The notes: generated from the letters alone by a model not told the origin. Counted from the first letter of the stretch, positions 44,261 through 55,342 are shown. The stretch: DNA of 64,000 nt from Peptoniphilus catoniae (GCF_901447155.2 NZ_LR588413.1:372001-436000); one strand, 5' to 3'. Made by a program: numbers and translations.

Positions 44261-44443
44261 ACACTACCTCCTCTTAGCTTATGCTAAATTAAAAAGAATC
44301 TCACACCGTTAAAGGAAATAAAATCTTTTCCTGCAATTAAATTCATTTTATTTTAAAATTGCCGGGGATAAATCTCTATCTCTTTAAAGTATACCCTTTT
44401 CCTCTAAAATTATATACCCTTAAAGTTAAATTATATAAAATTT

Positions 44444-45397
44444 TTATTTAACTAAATGACAGGCAACAAAATGTCCTTGAGTAACTTCCTTAAATTCCGG
44501 TTTTGACTGCCTGCACATATCTTCAGCCCTAGGGCATCTGTCTGCAAATGGGCACCTGTCAGGAGGATCAATAGGGCTTGGGACTTCTCCCTTTAAAATT
44601 ATTCTCTTCTTTTCTTTTTGTACTTTAGGATCTGCTATAGGAATAGCTGAAAGCAGGGCTATTGTATAAGGGTGTAGAGGATTTGAATAAAGTTCTTCTG
44701 ATTTTGCAACCTCCATCATGTTTCCAAGATACATTACACCTACTCTATCTGATATATATTTCACCATTGATAAGTCATGGGCTATAAATAAATAGGTTAA
44801 ATTCATTTTATCTTGAAGGTCTATTAATATATTTATTACTTGGGCTTGTATAGAAACGTCAAGAGCTGATATAGGTTCGTCACAAACTATAAACTTCGGT
44901 CTTAAAGCAAGGGCTCTTGCCACCCCAACACGTTGTCTTTGTCCTCCTGAAAACTCATGAGGAAATCTTGAACCATGTTCTTCTGAAAGACCTACTAGGT
45001 TTAAAAGTTCAATTACTTCTTCACGTCTTTGGTCGGCATCCTTATATACCCCATAAATTTCTAAGGGCTCCGCAACTATTTCTTCAATTGTCATACGAGG
45101 GTCTAAAGAAGCATACGGGTCCTGGAAGATAAATTGAAAATCCCTTCTTCTTTTTCTAAGTTCAGATTCTGAAATTTCAAATATGTTTTCGCCTTCAAAA
45201 TACATTTCTCCCTCTGTAGGCTCAATAAGTCTTGTTATGGTCCTTCCTGTAGTGGATTTACCACAACCTGACTCTCCTACCAATCCGAAGGTCTCTCCGG
45301 GATAAATGTCGAAACTTATACCGTCTACAGCCTTTAATATACCTTCTTTAACTTTAAAATATTTCTTTATATTTCTTGCACTTATTAAAGGTTCCAT
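44444..45397 (-). CDS. oppF: Oligopeptide ABC transporter ATP-binding protein OppF
   Basis: 317 aa. Walker [14 protein letters not shown] (about 40-52), signature [14 protein letters not shown], Walker [15 protein letters not shown], and the C-terminal Opp-type extension with a [14 protein letters not shown] cluster that binds an iron-sulphur centre in related proteins. Together with OppD it powers peptide uptake. It is the last gene of oppABCDF and its start overlaps oppD by 13 nt. Confidence 0.94.
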   Translation of the reverse strand: MEPLISARNIKKYFKVKEGILKAVDGISFDIYPGETFGLVGESGCGKSTTGRTITRLIEPTEGEMYFEGENIFEISESELRKRRRDFQFIFQDPYASLDPRMTIEEIVAEPLEIYGVYKDADQRREEVIELLNLVGLSEEHGSRFPHEFSGGQRQRVGVARALALRPKFIVCDEPISALDVSIQAQVINILIDLQDKMNLTYLFIAHDLSMVKYISDRVGVMYLGNMMEVAKSEELYSNPLHPYTIALLSAIPIADPKVQKEKKRIILKGEVPSPIDPPDRCPFADRCPRAEDMCRQSKPEFKEVTQGHFVACHLVK

Positions 45398-46386
45398 GTT
45401 CCCTCCTTCGGCATATTTTCATCATATAGCCAGCATCTGCATAAATGACCCTTGCCATGTTCACTAATAGGCGCCGGATGATCCTTGCAAACTACCATAG
45501 CCTCATCGCATCTTTCGTAAAAAGGACATCCCTTAGGAGGAATATATAGATCCGGAGGTGTTCCATGAATTGCTTGAAGCTTATTGTTTCTGTCCATATC
45601 AAGTCTTGGTAGTGATGCTAAGAGCTTTCTAGTGTAGGGATGCTTGGTATTATAGAAAATATCATCTGTAGTTCCCTCTTCCATAATTTGTCCTGCATAC
45701 ATTACTTCTACCATATTACTCATATCCGCTACTACTCCCAAATCGTGAGTAATAAGTATGATACTCATTCCGAATTCATTTTGAAGTTTTTTCATAAGGT
45801 CAAGTATCTGAGCCTGTACAGTCACGTCAAGAGCAGTAGTAGGCTCGTCAGCTATCATAAGCTTAGGATTCATAACCATTGCTATAGCTATCATTACACG
45901 TTGACGCATACCCCCTGAAAACTCGTGAGGATACTGATCAATTCTCGTTTCCGCCTTAGGAACGCTTACCATTTTAAGAATTTCGATAGCTCTTTTTTTT
46001 GCCTCTTCCTTACTTATGTTTTCATGTTTAAGAAGACCTTCCATAATTTGTTTTCCAACCTTCATAGTCGGATTCAAAGAGGTCATAGGGTCCTGAAATA
46101 CCATTGAGATACTTTTACCTCTAATGTTTCTCATTTCCTTATCTGTTTTCTTTACTATATCTTCTCCCTCAAAAAGAATTGAACCACCCTTATAGAAAGC
46201 CGGCGGATCCGGCAAAAGTTTCATAATGGAATTGGCAGTAACACTTTTACCGCAACCTGATTCTCCAACTATTGCCACAGTTTTTGATCTAGGCACATTA
46301 AATGATACGCCTCTAACTGCTTCAACCTCTCCGAAGAAGGTTTTAAATGATACTCTTAAATCTTTAACTTCTAGTATATTATCCAT
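45385..46386 (-). CDS. oppD: Oligopeptide ABC transporter ATP-binding protein OppD
   Basis: 333 aa from the ATG at 46384-46386 (GAGGCGG upstream); a longer frame from 46455 overlaps oppC and adds 23 unlikely residues. Walker A is [13 protein letters not shown], the signature is FSGGMRQRVMIAIAM, Walker B is LMIADEPTTALDVT. The C-terminal CPFYERCDEAMVVC cluster is typical of OppD/DppD. It lies 7 nt after oppC and overlaps oppF. Confidence 0.94.
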   Translation of the reverse strand: MDNILEVKDLRVSFKTFFGEVEAVRGVSFNVPRSKTVAIVGESGCGKSVTANSIMKLLPDPPAFYKGGSILFEGEDIVKKTDKEMRNIRGKSISMVFQDPMTSLNPTMKVGKQIMEGLLKHENISKEEAKKRAIEILKMVSVPKAETRIDQYPHEFSGGMRQRVMIAIAMVMNPKLMIADEPTTALDVTVQAQILDLMKKLQNEFGMSIILITHDLGVVADMSNMVEVMYAGQIMEEGTTDDIFYNTKHPYTRKLLASLPRLDMDRNNKLQAIHGTPPDLYIPPKGCPFYERCDEAMVVCKDHPAPISEHGKGHLCRCWLYDENMPKEGTWNL

Positions 46387-46393
46387 AGCCGCC

Positions 46394-47350
46394 TCACTTT
46401 CTAAGTCTAGGGTCAAGTGCATCTCTAAGTCCATCTCCCAAAACATTAAATCCAAACATAATTAGGGAAATCATAAGTCCAGGCATAAGAATTTGATATC
46501 CCATTCCTATTGCCAAAACTTCGATACCGCTATTTGCTAGATTACCCAGTGAAGGGAGCGGATCTTGCAATCCTAAAGATACAAATGATAGGGTAGCTTC
46601 AGAAAATATTGCTCTTGGTATAATTAAGGTTAAATTAACTAAAATGGGACCTAAGGTGTTGGGAAGTATATGTTTAAATAAAATCCAATTGCTTTTAGCA
46701 CCCATAGATCTTGCAGCCATTACATACTCTGATTCTTTAAGGGAGAGTACCTGGCCTCTTACCAATATAGCAGTAGGTATCCAACCCGAAAGGGTCAAAG
46801 CGAAAATTATTACCCCAAAAGAGGTTCCTGATCCTTTTTTTGAAAATACTACTGAAAGTAAAATTACTATTAACAGGTAAGGTATAGAGTAAATAATCTC
46901 AGCAATACGCATCATTACAGTGTCTATTTTACCGCTATTCATTCCTGCTATGCCGCCATATAAAACTCCAACTGTTATATTAATAAAAGCTGCAACAAAA
47001 CCTATTGAAAGTGAATATCTGGCACCGTAGGTTACTCTGGTAAATAAATCTCTGCCTAGGGAATCTGTACCAAACCAATTTTCTGCATTAGGCCTTTGGT
47101 TTGTATTTAACATATCCATTTGCTCGTAAGTACGTCCGCTTATCATGGGCCCTACAATGGCAAATATAACCATTAAAATAATTATTACAAGTCCTGCCAT
47201 GGCAAGCTTATTGTTTTTAAGTCTTCTCCAAACATCAGCCCAATATTTTATAGTGGGTCTTCTAATAGTTTCAGCATCTAATTTATCGTGATCCACCTTT
47301 TTAAACATTTCAGGAGATGGTACAAAATTTATATTATTTTCTTTCATCAA
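46394..47350 (-). CDS. oppC: Oligopeptide ABC transporter permease OppC
   Basis: 318 aa with about six membrane helices. The N-terminal OppC_N segment includes RRLKNNKLAMAGLVIIILM and NWFGTDSLGRDLFTRV. The EAA loop reads AARSMGAKSNWILFKHILPNTLGPI. It forms the peptide channel with OppB. It overlaps oppB by 4 nt (ATGA) and is followed closely by oppD. Confidence 0.94.
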   Translation of the reverse strand: MMKENNINFVPSPEMFKKVDHDKLDAETIRRPTIKYWADVWRRLKNNKLAMAGLVIIILMVIFAIVGPMISGRTYEQMDMLNTNQRPNAENWFGTDSLGRDLFTRVTYGARYSLSIGFVAAFINITVGVLYGGIAGMNSGKIDTVMMRIAEIIYSIPYLLIVILLSVVFSKKGSGTSFGVIIFALTLSGWIPTAILVRGQVLSLKESEYVMAARSMGAKSNWILFKHILPNTLGPILVNLTLIIPRAIFSEATLSFVSLGLQDPLPSLGNLANSGIEVLAIGMGYQILMPGLMISLIMFGFNVLGDGLRDALDPRLRK

Positions 47351-48273
47351 TTTTTACCTCCTGATAATTTAATTCTAGGATCTACAAAAACATAAAGTAT
47401 ATCAACTAATAAAATCATCAATACCAAAACTAAACCGTAAAATACAGTAGTCCCCATAATAAGAGTGTAATCTCTGTCAGTTATACTTTTTATAAAAAAT
47501 CTTCCAAGTCCGGGGATACCGAAAATTTTTTCAACTACAAAAGATCCTACAAGTAAATCTGTAGAAATTGTACCTAAGGCTGAAATTATCGGCAAAATTG
47601 AATTTCTAATAGCATGCTTAATTATTACTGCTGACTTAGATATTCCTTTACTCTTTGCAGTTTTCATATAATCTTGATTTAGAACTTCAAGCATAGATGA
47701 ACGCATTAACCTTGCAATTTGTGCCGTTGGCATTAAGCATAGGGCAATTGAAGGTAAAATGGTGTGTTTAAAGGTTCCCCATCCGCTAATGGGGATTGAT
47801 GTATTTTTAGCTACGAATTGAATAAGTAAGGTTCCCATAATAAATGAAGGTACGGAAATCCCTATTAAGGCGAAAACCATACTGGCATAATCCGGGAACC
47901 GGTTTTGATACATGGCAGCTAGGGATCCAAGGATTATTCCTATTATTATAGCATATATAAGAGCTTGTATTCCCAGTCTTACAGACACCGGAAATCCTCT
48001 GGCAATCATTTCATTTACTGTTTCTGTTTTTGATTTCATACTTTCACCGAAATCAAATTTTATAATGTTTTTCAAATATATTATGTATTGTTCTCCCGTT
48101 GATTTATCAAGTCCATATTTCACTCTTAAGTTGTTATAAACTGTGGGAGGAATTTTACCTTCCTGTTGCAGAGGGTTGCCGGGAACTGCATGCATTAGGA
48201 AAAATGTTAGAGTGATTATGAAGAATATCGTCAAAACTGACATACCCAATCTTTTTGTTATATACTTTAGCAT
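47347..48273 (-). CDS. oppB: Oligopeptide ABC transporter permease OppB
   Basis: 308 aa, about six helices. The N terminus YITKRLGMSVLTIFFIITLTFF and HAVPGNP are typical of OppB/DppB. The EAA loop is TAKSKGISKSAVIIKHAIRNSILPI, and the C terminus reads GIPGLGRFFIKSITDRDY. It pairs with OppC. It is separated from oppA by a hairpin (48298-48327), which should let oppA be made in excess over the membrane parts. Confidence 0.94.
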   Translation of the reverse strand: MLKYITKRLGMSVLTIFFIITLTFFLMHAVPGNPLQQEGKIPPTVYNNLRVKYGLDKSTGEQYIIYLKNIIKFDFGESMKSKTETVNEMIARGFPVSVRLGIQALIYAIIIGIILGSLAAMYQNRFPDYASMVFALIGISVPSFIMGTLLIQFVAKNTSIPISGWGTFKHTILPSIALCLMPTAQIARLMRSSMLEVLNQDYMKTAKSKGISKSAVIIKHAIRNSILPIISALGTISTDLLVGSFVVEKIFGIPGLGRFFIKSITDRDYTLIMGTTVFYGLVLVLMILLVDILYVFVDPRIKLSGGKN

Positions 48274-48297
48274 GTTGTATCCTTTCTATTTTTAAAA

Positions 48298-48330
48298 TAA
48301 AGGAACCCCTACAAGGGGCTCCTTTAGTTA
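48298..48330 (-). terminator. Intercistronic hairpin between oppA and oppB
   Basis: A GC-rich 11-bp stem (48299-48309 or so with 48316-48326) is followed by a T-rich stretch on the minus strand. Such partial terminators downstream of binding-protein genes often lower expression of the following permease genes. Confidence 0.7.
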
Positions 48331-48336
48331 ATCAGT

Positions 48337-50163
48337 TTATTCTGACATTTCAGCATAAGTCAGTACAGGATATTGAAGCATTGGCTTGTAGATGCCTTTT
48401 ACATTTTCTTTAACAAAATAAGGTTGTGTGTAGAAATATACAGGAATAATAGGCATATCTTCCATTAATATTTTTTCAGCTTCCTTCATTGAATCCATAC
48501 GAACTTTTTGGTCAGCACTTTGTACAGCTGTCTTAATTAATTCGTCATATTTAGGATTACTGTAACCTGAATCGTTGAAAGATCCTCCTGTTACAAATAA
48601 ATCCATCATAGTCATAGGATCTGAATAGTCTCCTACCCAACCTGCACGGCTTATATCAAAATCGTGTGCTTTTTCACGAGCAAGTTTTACGTTAAAGTCA
48701 ACATTTTCAAGTTGAATTTCAACACCTAGGTTTTCTTTCCACATTTGTTGTACTGCTTGAGCTATTTTCTTGTGGTTTTCATCAGTATTATAAAGTAAAA
48801 CTTTTCCGTTCATATCTGCAACAGTAAGTCCCATTTCTCCAAGGCCTTTTTCCAATAAAGCTTTTGCACCTTCAGGATCATATTTAATTAGATTTCCGTT
48901 GCCTTCTCTAAATTCTTTTCCTGTATCGTCCATTAGTCCGAAAGGAACCATACCTTCTGCAGGAATTTGTCCTCCCTTTGTAATGTTTGTTACAAGACCT
49001 TCTCTATCAATTGACATTGATAATGCTTTTCTTATATTTGCATTTGTGAAAGGATTCTTTCCGTCTGCTGTTTGAATATTGTTAAGGTTATAATAGTAAG
49101 TTCCTACTTGTTTTCCTATAATAAGTTCAGGACTCTTTTCAGCAAACTTTTGTGCAACTACTTCTTGAGGTGGATCTACTTCCATCCAATATTTACCACT
49201 GTCATAGTTTTGATATGCAGTATTTGCATCTTCAAGAATGTCCCAGGTTATTCCAGCAAACTTTACCTTGTCTGCATTAAACCAGTTTTCATTTTTAACT
49301 ATTTCTATAAGTGAATCATGTTCCCAAGTCTTTAGCTTAAATGCTCCGTTTGAAACGTGAGTGTCAGCATTTAATGCCCAATCAGGATTTTCAGAAACGA
49401 CTTTTTCATTTACAGGATATAGAGTATAAAAAGCGGTTAAGTCTTTAAAGTAAGGTGTAGGATTTGCAAGTGTAACTTCAAGAGTCTTGTCGTCTACAGC
49501 CTTAACTCCTACAGCTGCTCTTTTATCTGCTAACCATTTTTCATAAACTGCTTGAGCCTTTTCTTCATCGCTTTTACCTTCAAGGTCAAGACCTTGTGTA
49601 TCTGCATCAGTGTAAGTTACTTCGTGGTCAACTTCTGCAGTGTCTTTTCCATCATCATCCTTTACATAATATACGCCCGGTTTTTCAACTGCGTTATATT
49701 CTTCTCCGCCTGCCAAGTAATAAAGTTGGTAAGCATAAACTGAAGCTGTTTCAGGATCAAGAACTCTTAACCATGCAAATTCAAAATCTTTTGCAGTTAC
49801 AGGGTCCCCGTTGGACCATTTCATACCATCTCTAATTTTAAAGGTATAATGTAATCCGTCTTCAGATACCTCAGGCATATCTGCCATACCTGGTACAATT
49901 TCTCCACTTTCATCATAGGCTAAAAGACCTGTAAAAAGGTGATTAAGTATCCATGACTCATGAGTACCTTGTGCCAATGCAGGGTCAAGTGTTCCGGGTT
50001 CAGATCTGTTTGCAGTATAAAGAATTTCTCCTTCTGCTGCTGTTTCTGTTCCGGTATCTCCTGAGTTTGATGTATCATTACTATCTTTCTTTCCGCCACA
50101 TGCAGTTAGAACTAATGTCATAACTACAAGCAGCCCTATGAGATTTCTAAGTTTTTTACTCAT
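48337..50163 (-). CDS. oppA: Oligopeptide-binding lipoprotein OppA
   Basis: 608 aa. Lipoprotein signal ending VLTAC (Cys at about 22) and a SBP_bac_5 fold: SEPGTLDPALAQGTHESWIL, MKWSNGDPVTAKDFEFAWLRVLDP, AFKLKTWEHDSLIEI and FDISRAGWVGDYSDPMTMMDLF. This is the extracellular peptide receptor of the importer. An acidic insertion around residues 160-200 (tyrosine/Asp-rich) is seen in several Firmicute OppA proteins. It heads the opp operon with its own promoter. Confidence 0.95.
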   Translation of the reverse strand: MSKKLRNLIGLLVVMTLVLTACGGKKDSNDTSNSGDTGTETAAEGEILYTANRSEPGTLDPALAQGTHESWILNHLFTGLLAYDESGEIVPGMADMPEVSEDGLHYTFKIRDGMKWSNGDPVTAKDFEFAWLRVLDPETASVYAYQLYYLAGGEEYNAVEKPGVYYVKDDDGKDTAEVDHEVTYTDADTQGLDLEGKSDEEKAQAVYEKWLADKRAAVGVKAVDDKTLEVTLANPTPYFKDLTAFYTLYPVNEKVVSENPDWALNADTHVSNGAFKLKTWEHDSLIEIVKNENWFNADKVKFAGITWDILEDANTAYQNYDSGKYWMEVDPPQEVVAQKFAEKSPELIIGKQVGTYYYNLNNIQTADGKNPFTNANIRKALSMSIDREGLVTNITKGGQIPAEGMVPFGLMDDTGKEFREGNGNLIKYDPEGAKALLEKGLGEMGLTVADMNGKVLLYNTDENHKKIAQAVQQMWKENLGVEIQLENVDFNVKLAREKAHDFDISRAGWVGDYSDPMTMMDLFVTGGSFNDSGYSNPKYDELIKTAVQSADQKVRMDSMKEAEKILMEDMPIIPVYFYTQPYFVKENVKGIYKPMLQYPVLTYAEMSE

Positions 50164-50193
50164 TACAATTCCTCCTATTTACGATTTTACGTA

Positions 50194-50222
50194 ATTTTAT
50201 CATAATTTTTACCTGTTCGCAA
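50194..50222 (-). promoter_or_regulatory. Promoter of the opp operon
   Basis: Minus-strand TTGCGA (50217-50222), 17-bp spacer, TAAAAT (50194-50199), about 30 nt before the oppA ATG with AGGAGG between. Confidence 0.7.
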
Positions 50223-50414
50223 GGTATATGTAACATACAATTATTAATCATAACGTGTCATTTTCCCACTTATCGGAATATAAATTGTATAATATTTAAC
50301 TATATATCCTGAATAATATAGTTATTCTCAAAAAGTATAAATTTTTGAATTGACATATCTTGCTTTTAAATCAACTAAAATAAAATATTTTATAAATTTC
50401 AGGTAAAATTACAA

Positions 50415-53153
50415 TCACATATTTCTGCCGCAGCAATTTTTATATTTTTTCCCGCTGCCGCAAGGACAAGGATCATTCCTGCCTATCTTCTTGCTCTTTC
50501 TAACAAAGGGCTTTTTCTTTCCTTCATCAGGATTTACTGTTTCTATTTCCTTTGCAACTCTAACTCTTTGTACTTTTTCTGCATTAACTACATGGAAAAG
50601 CATTTTTACTGTATCTTCTTTAATATATTCGTTCATTTCTTCAAACATATCAAAGCCTTCTTGAGTGTAGGCACGTACCGGATCTACCTGGCCTACCGCC
50701 CTAAGTCCTATACCTTTTCTAAGTTGATCCATGGCATCTATATGATCCATCCACTTTTGATCAACTACTTGAAGAAGAACAACTCTTTCAACTTCTCTGA
50801 ACTTTTCTGATCCGAAATCTTCTTCTTTTAAGGCGTATTTTTCTTTTGCTTTTTCCTCGAAAAATTCTTTAATTTTTGAAGGATCGGTTTCACTGTAGCC
50901 TTCAAGAAAGTCCTCATCAAAACCGAAGACTCTTATTCCAAATTCCTTTAGGCCCTCATAATCTATAAAGTTTTTATTTTCGTGGTCTATTTTATTGTAA
51001 AAGTCCACATTCTTATCTATAACATCCTTAATCATTACTAGAATGTCGTCTTTTACATCTTCACCTTCAAGGACTTTTCTTCTTTCTCCATAAATTACTT
51101 CCCTTTGCTTATTCATAACGTCGTCATATTGTAAAACGTGTTTACGAATTGAGAAGTTATTACCTTCGACCTTTCTTTGGGCTGATTCTATAAGCCTTGT
51201 AAGTATTCCCGCTTCTATAGGCTCGTCATCAGGTGCATCGATTTTTTCCATGGTGTTTTTAAATCTGTCTCCTGCAAACAATCTTATAAGATCGTCGTCT
51301 CCTGAAATATAAAACCTTGTTGAACCTGGGTCTCCCTGTCTACCTGAACGACCTCTTAATTGGTTGTCAATACGTCTTGACTCATGTCTTTCAGTTCCAA
51401 TTATATGAAGGCCTCCAACAGCTACTACTTCTTTTGCTTCTTTATCAGTTTCAGCTTTAAATTTATCTACTAATTCTCTATATCTTGCTCTTGCTTCTAT
51501 TATTTCCTTATTGTCTGTTTCGTTAAAAGAGTCAACCTGTTCCAAAATTTCTTCTTCAAGTCCCTCTTTTTTAAGTTCAACCTTAGCCATATAGTCAGGA
51601 TTTCCTCCAAGAACTATATCAGTACCACGTCCTGCCATGTTTGTAGCTATAGTTACCGCTCCGTAGCGTCCTGCTTGAGCTACTATTTCAGACTCTTGGG
51701 CATGTTTTTTTGCATTAAGTACATTATGTTTAATTCCGGTTCTTTTAAGAAGTTTGGAAAGTTCTTCGGACTTTTCAATGGATATTGTACCTACAAGGAC
51801 CGGTTGTCCCTTTGCGTGGGATTCTTTAATATCTTCAACTACAGCATTAAATTTAGCAGCTTCATTTTTGTAAATAGAATCATTAAAGTCATCTCTTATA
51901 ACAGGCTTGTTTGTAGGAATTTCTATAACGTCAATATTATAAATATCTCTAAATTCCTCTTCTTCAGTCATAGCAGTACCTGTCATACCGGCAAGCTTCT
52001 TGTACATCCTGAAGTAATTTTGAAAGGTAATTGTCGCTAGGGTCTTAGACTCAGCCTTAACTTCAAGACCTTCTTTAGCTTCTATAGCTTGGTGAAGTCC
52101 TTCAGAGTATCTTCTTCCGTACATAAGTCTACCTGTAAATTCGTCTACTATTATAATTTCTCCGTCATTTACAACGTAGTCTATATCCCTTTTCATGTTT
52201 CCCTTAGCCTTTAAAGCCTGGTTAATATGGTGAGATATTTCCATGTTTTCAAGATCTGACAAGTTGTCAATATTAAAATACTTTTCAGCCTTGTCTATAC
52301 CGTTAGAAGTAAGAACTGATGTCTTTTCTTTTTCATTAACAACAAAATCTACGGTTTCCTCTTCAAATTCACGATTAAATCTCTCAAAGTTAGACTCTTC
52401 TTCGGTTTTTATTCTGAAAGTTAAGCTGTCTACAAAGTTTTTCGCCCTTACATAAAGATCTGTAGACTCATCGCCCTGACCTGAAATAATTAGAGGGGTT
52501 CTTGCCTCATCTATAAGAATTGAGTCCACTTCGTCAACTATACAGTAGTTAAGCTTCCTCTGAACCATTTCATTTTTATAGATAACCATGTTGTCACGAA
52601 GATAGTCAAATCCGAATTCATTATTGGTACCGTAGGTTATGTCGCAACTATATGCTTCTTTTCTCTCTTCTGGTTTCATATCATGGAGAATGCAGCCTAC
52701 ACTAAGTCCTAAAAATTCATAGGCTTTGCCCATCCAAAGCCTATCACGCTCAGCCAAGTAGTCGTTTACCGTTACTACGTGGACTCCGTCTCCTGTAATC
52801 GCATTAAGATAAGCAGGTAAAGTAGCAACTAATGTTTTACCTTCACCTGTTTTCATTTCAGCAATTCTTCCTTGGTGTAAAATAATTCCACCAATAACTT
52901 GCACCCTAAAATGCTTCATTCCTAAAACTCTTGAAGAGGCTTCTCTCATTACTGCAAAAGCTTCAACTAACAAGTCGTCAAGTTTTTCTCCATTTTTATA
53001 TCTATTTCTAAACTCGTCAGTTTTAGCCTTAAGCTCACTATCACTAAGCTTTTGCATATCCTGATCAAGTTCCATTATCTTATCAACTAATGGATTGATT
53101 TTTTTAATTTCTCTATCGCTATAAGATCCAAAAATCTTATCAAATAAACCCAT
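50415..53153 (-). CDS. secA: Preprotein translocase ATPase SecA
   Basis: 912 aa from the ATG at 53151-53153, giving [19 protein letters not shown]; a form starting three codons upstream is less likely. Walker A is [18 protein letters not shown], the DEAD motif is [17 protein letters not shown], and [16 protein letters not shown] and [17 protein letters not shown] are SecA signatures. The C-terminal zinc-binding tail is [13 protein letters not shown]. It drives protein export through SecYEG at the membrane. It is a single gene between the opp operon and a permease gene. Confidence 0.97.
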   Translation of the reverse strand: MGLFDKIFGSYSDREIKKINPLVDKIMELDQDMQKLSDSELKAKTDEFRNRYKNGEKLDDLLVEAFAVMREASSRVLGMKHFRVQVIGGIILHQGRIAEMKTGEGKTLVATLPAYLNAITGDGVHVVTVNDYLAERDRLWMGKAYEFLGLSVGCILHDMKPEERKEAYSCDITYGTNNEFGFDYLRDNMVIYKNEMVQRKLNYCIVDEVDSILIDEARTPLIISGQGDESTDLYVRAKNFVDSLTFRIKTEEESNFERFNREFEEETVDFVVNEKEKTSVLTSNGIDKAEKYFNIDNLSDLENMEISHHINQALKAKGNMKRDIDYVVNDGEIIIVDEFTGRLMYGRRYSEGLHQAIEAKEGLEVKAESKTLATITFQNYFRMYKKLAGMTGTAMTEEEEFRDIYNIDVIEIPTNKPVIRDDFNDSIYKNEAAKFNAVVEDIKESHAKGQPVLVGTISIEKSEELSKLLKRTGIKHNVLNAKKHAQESEIVAQAGRYGAVTIATNMAGRGTDIVLGGNPDYMAKVELKKEGLEEEILEQVDSFNETDNKEIIEARARYRELVDKFKAETDKEAKEVVAVGGLHIIGTERHESRRIDNQLRGRSGRQGDPGSTRFYISGDDDLIRLFAGDRFKNTMEKIDAPDDEPIEAGILTRLIESAQRKVEGNNFSIRKHVLQYDDVMNKQREVIYGERRKVLEGEDVKDDILVMIKDVIDKNVDFYNKIDHENKNFIDYEGLKEFGIRVFGFDEDFLEGYSETDPSKIKEFFEEKAKEKYALKEEDFGSEKFREVERVVLLQVVDQKWMDHIDAMDQLRKGIGLRAVGQVDPVRAYTQEGFDMFEEMNEYIKEDTVKMLFHVVNAEKVQRVRVAKEIETVNPDEGKKKPFVRKSKKIGRNDPCPCGSGKKYKNCCGRNM

Positions 53154-53210
53154 TTTACACATCCTTCCTTAATATGTATATTTTACCATTAATGAGCCTT
53201 CACTTCAATT

Positions 53211-53258
53211 TAAAAGCTTTAAAACAATAAGGATTAAAAGCTTTAAAACAATAAGGAA
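53211..53258. repeat. 24-bp tandem direct duplication spanning a stop codon
   Basis: The unit at 53211-53234 is repeated at 53235-53258 with one mismatch at the last base. It straddles the stop codon of the permease gene (53243-53245) and its 3' flank. Confidence 0.8.
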
Positions 53259-54502
53259 TAAAATCCTAGAAAAGCAAGCAGGCCCTCTAAAATTATAATA
53301 TAAATGGAAAATATTAAAAGCTCTAAAAATAATTTTCTTTGAGGATATTTGTCTGCCAAGCTCTTGTTTGAAGCAACTGCAGCAAGTATTAAGGCTCCTG
53401 CTGTAGTAACCGGGCTAAATCCTGTAAATGTTCCACCTACTATTACCATTGAAATAAGCTGATTTGTTAAACTGACAGATCCGAAGCTGTTACCTATGGC
53501 TATTGATGTAGGTATAAGGGTTGGAAATACAACTCCTATACCTGAACAGAAGAAGCTTATTATTGAAGCTCCTATTATCATAAATCCTGGGGCTGTTCTT
53601 TCATTCATTATACCTGTAAGTCTTTTCGCAATAAGATCTGTTCCTCCGGATATTACAACTATATTCATAAGAACTCCCACTCCAAGTACAAGAAGGATAA
53701 CATTCCAAGGGATATTTTGTATTCCAGCCTGTTCATCTCCTACATTTAAAAGGCAAAGTATTGAACCTACTGCAAAAGATGTCAAGCCCACATTTAAGTG
53801 AAAAAGTATAACCCCTGTAACCATAAACAAAAGTCCCCCAAGAGAAATTATTTGCTTTTTGTTGAAATCCACCCTTTCAAGTTCAGTCGTATCTAAACTC
53901 TTATCAATTTTCCAACCCTTATAGTAAATAAAAACAGAAAGGGCTATAAAAAATCCAGTTAAAATACTTGAAAGATAAAAATTAATTGAGGCGTCTGTAT
54001 GATGTGATGGTATAAGGCTCATTACTACAGCATAGTCCGGTGTAAGGGGACTCATTCTTCCTCCCATGGCTCCCGCCTGTCCAACCATACAAAGCATAAT
54101 AGGATTAAGTCCTGTAGACAGGGCTACAGGAACTACAAGAGCCGGTATAACTGCAAGAATGGGAACTGGCCCCGGGCCTAAGCCTGAAAGCAAGGCTCCA
54201 AGGAGAAAAATAAGTACAGGTATTATCATTCTATGATTTCCGAAAAGGCTTACTATTCTTCTTGATAAGGTTTCTAAAGTTTTATTGTCGCTTAAAATTC
54301 CAAATAAATAAGATACACCTGTCATAGTTAAAAATAAATTGGAAGAAAATCCCGATATTATTTCTTTGCTATCTATCCCATATAATTCTGCTAAAATTAT
54401 TGTAGAACCTATAGCTAAAATCCCTATATTGGTCTTTCTTATAAGGCCTAGAACTATTACTCCAAAAAGAATTAACAAAGAGACTATTCCAACTTTAACC
54501 AT
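53243..54502 (-). CDS. Dicarboxylate/malonate-type membrane transporter (MatC/IT-superfamily-like)
   Basis: 419 aa with about 11-12 membrane helices. The N terminus (GLIRKTNIGILAIG, ISGFSSNLFLTMTGVSYLFGI) resembles the MatC N-terminal region. LSGLGPGPVPILAVIPALVVPVA and GQAGAMGGRMSPLTPDYAVV give two re-entrant-like segments as in the ion-transporter superfamily. A C4-dicarboxylate or malonate-like anion is the probable substrate. It is a lone gene. Its last codons lie in a 24-bp tandem repeat. Confidence 0.75.
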   Translation of the reverse strand: MVKVGIVSLLILFGVIVLGLIRKTNIGILAIGSTIILAELYGIDSKEIISGFSSNLFLTMTGVSYLFGILSDNKTLETLSRRIVSLFGNHRMIIPVLIFLLGALLSGLGPGPVPILAVIPALVVPVALSTGLNPIMLCMVGQAGAMGGRMSPLTPDYAVVMSLIPSHHTDASINFYLSSILTGFFIALSVFIYYKGWKIDKSLDTTELERVDFNKKQIISLGGLLFMVTGVILFHLNVGLTSFAVGSILCLLNVGDEQAGIQNIPWNVILLVLGVGVLMNIVVISGGTDLIAKRLTGIMNERTAPGFMIIGASIISFFCSGIGVVFPTLIPTSIAIGNSFGSVSLTNQLISMVIVGGTFTGFSPVTTAGALILAAVASNKSLADKYPQRKLFLELLIFSIYIIILEGLLAFLGFYSLLF

Positions 54503-54624
54503 TAGTGCACCTTCTCATTTTATAAGTTTTATTATTTATTTACAGTATACCATTAAATTTATATTTATTTAAGAAAAGGTTTCCAAAAAAACGTGGTGAT
54601 TTTATAAAAATATTATTCTTAAAA

Positions 54625-54660
54625 GAAAAATCAGATGAATTTAAATTCATCTGATTCCTT
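54625..54660 (-). terminator. Terminator of the hemolysin III-family gene
   Basis: A 12-bp perfect stem (54629-54640 with 54645-54656) with TTAA loop is followed on the minus strand by TTTTTCTTTT. Confidence 0.85.
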
Positions 54661-54697
54661 TAAATTTTATAAGTTTATAACCCATAAGTAAAAGATA

Positions 54698-55342
54698 TTA
54701 AACTAAAAAGTTTGATATTCCTATGTACTGACAAACCGCAGCAGCTAAAACAAAAACATGCCAAATAAGATGGTTATACAAAGGGGTCCTTTTCTTGTAA
54801 AAATAAGTACCTACAGTATACAAAAGGCCACCTGTAACTATAAAGATAATAAAAAGTCTACTGGTATTTTCAATAATAGGTTTAATTAAAAATATAGCTA
54901 GCCAACCCATAGCTATATATATTATTACTGATAGTTTAATAAATCTATCATATTTCTTATAAGTAAGAATTTTAAAAATCGTACCGAAAACTGCAATTAT
55001 CCATATACCTGCTAAAAATAAAATTCTCATCCTCCCGCTAAGAACATAAAGAACTATAGGTGTATAGGATCCAGCTATAAATAAAAATATACTTGAGTGA
55101 TCAAAAATTCTTAATATGGATTTTACCTTAGGATTCTGAATTCCATGGTAAAGGGTGCTGGCAAGAAACATAAGTATAAAGCAAATCCCATACACTATAA
55201 ATCCTAAAAGCATACCGCCGGTTACTCTGTTTGCATATTTAGCTATCATAAGTACCAAAAAAATTATTCCGAGAACTACACCTAGTCCGTGACTTGCGGA
55301 GTTAAAGATTTCATAAATAATATTCTTCTTACTTTTTTCCAT
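54698..55342 (-). CDS. Hemolysin III/PAQR-family membrane protein
   Basis: 214 aa from the ATG at 55340-55342, which has AGAGGTGGG upstream; an ATG at 55369 is also in frame but its ribosome site is poorer. Seven membrane helices. Family motifs are NSASHGLGVVLGI (helix 1), STLYHGIQNPKVKSILRIFDHSSIFLFIAGSY in parts (SxxxH and DH) and the C-terminal LIWHVFVLAAAVCQY with HxxxH-like metal ligands. YqfA/HlyIII proteins are predicted zinc-dependent hydrolases or membrane-fluidity sensors. The role in cytolysis is not general. Confidence 0.9.
   Translation of the reverse strand: MEKSKKNIIYEIFNSASHGLGVVLGIIFLVLMIAKYANRVTGGMLLGFIVYGICFILMFLASTLYHGIQNPKVKSILRIFDHSSIFLFIAGSYTPIVLYVLSGRMRILFLAGIWIIAVFGTIFKILTYKKYDRFIKLSVIIYIAMGWLAIFLIKPIIENTSRLFIIFIVTGGLLYTVGTYFYKKRTPLYNHLIWHVFVLAAAVCQYIGISNFLV

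Noticed and set aside
50355-50383. Plus-strand TTGACA upstream of secA's 3' end
   Set aside because: There is no good -10 at 17 bp and no plus-strand gene follows.
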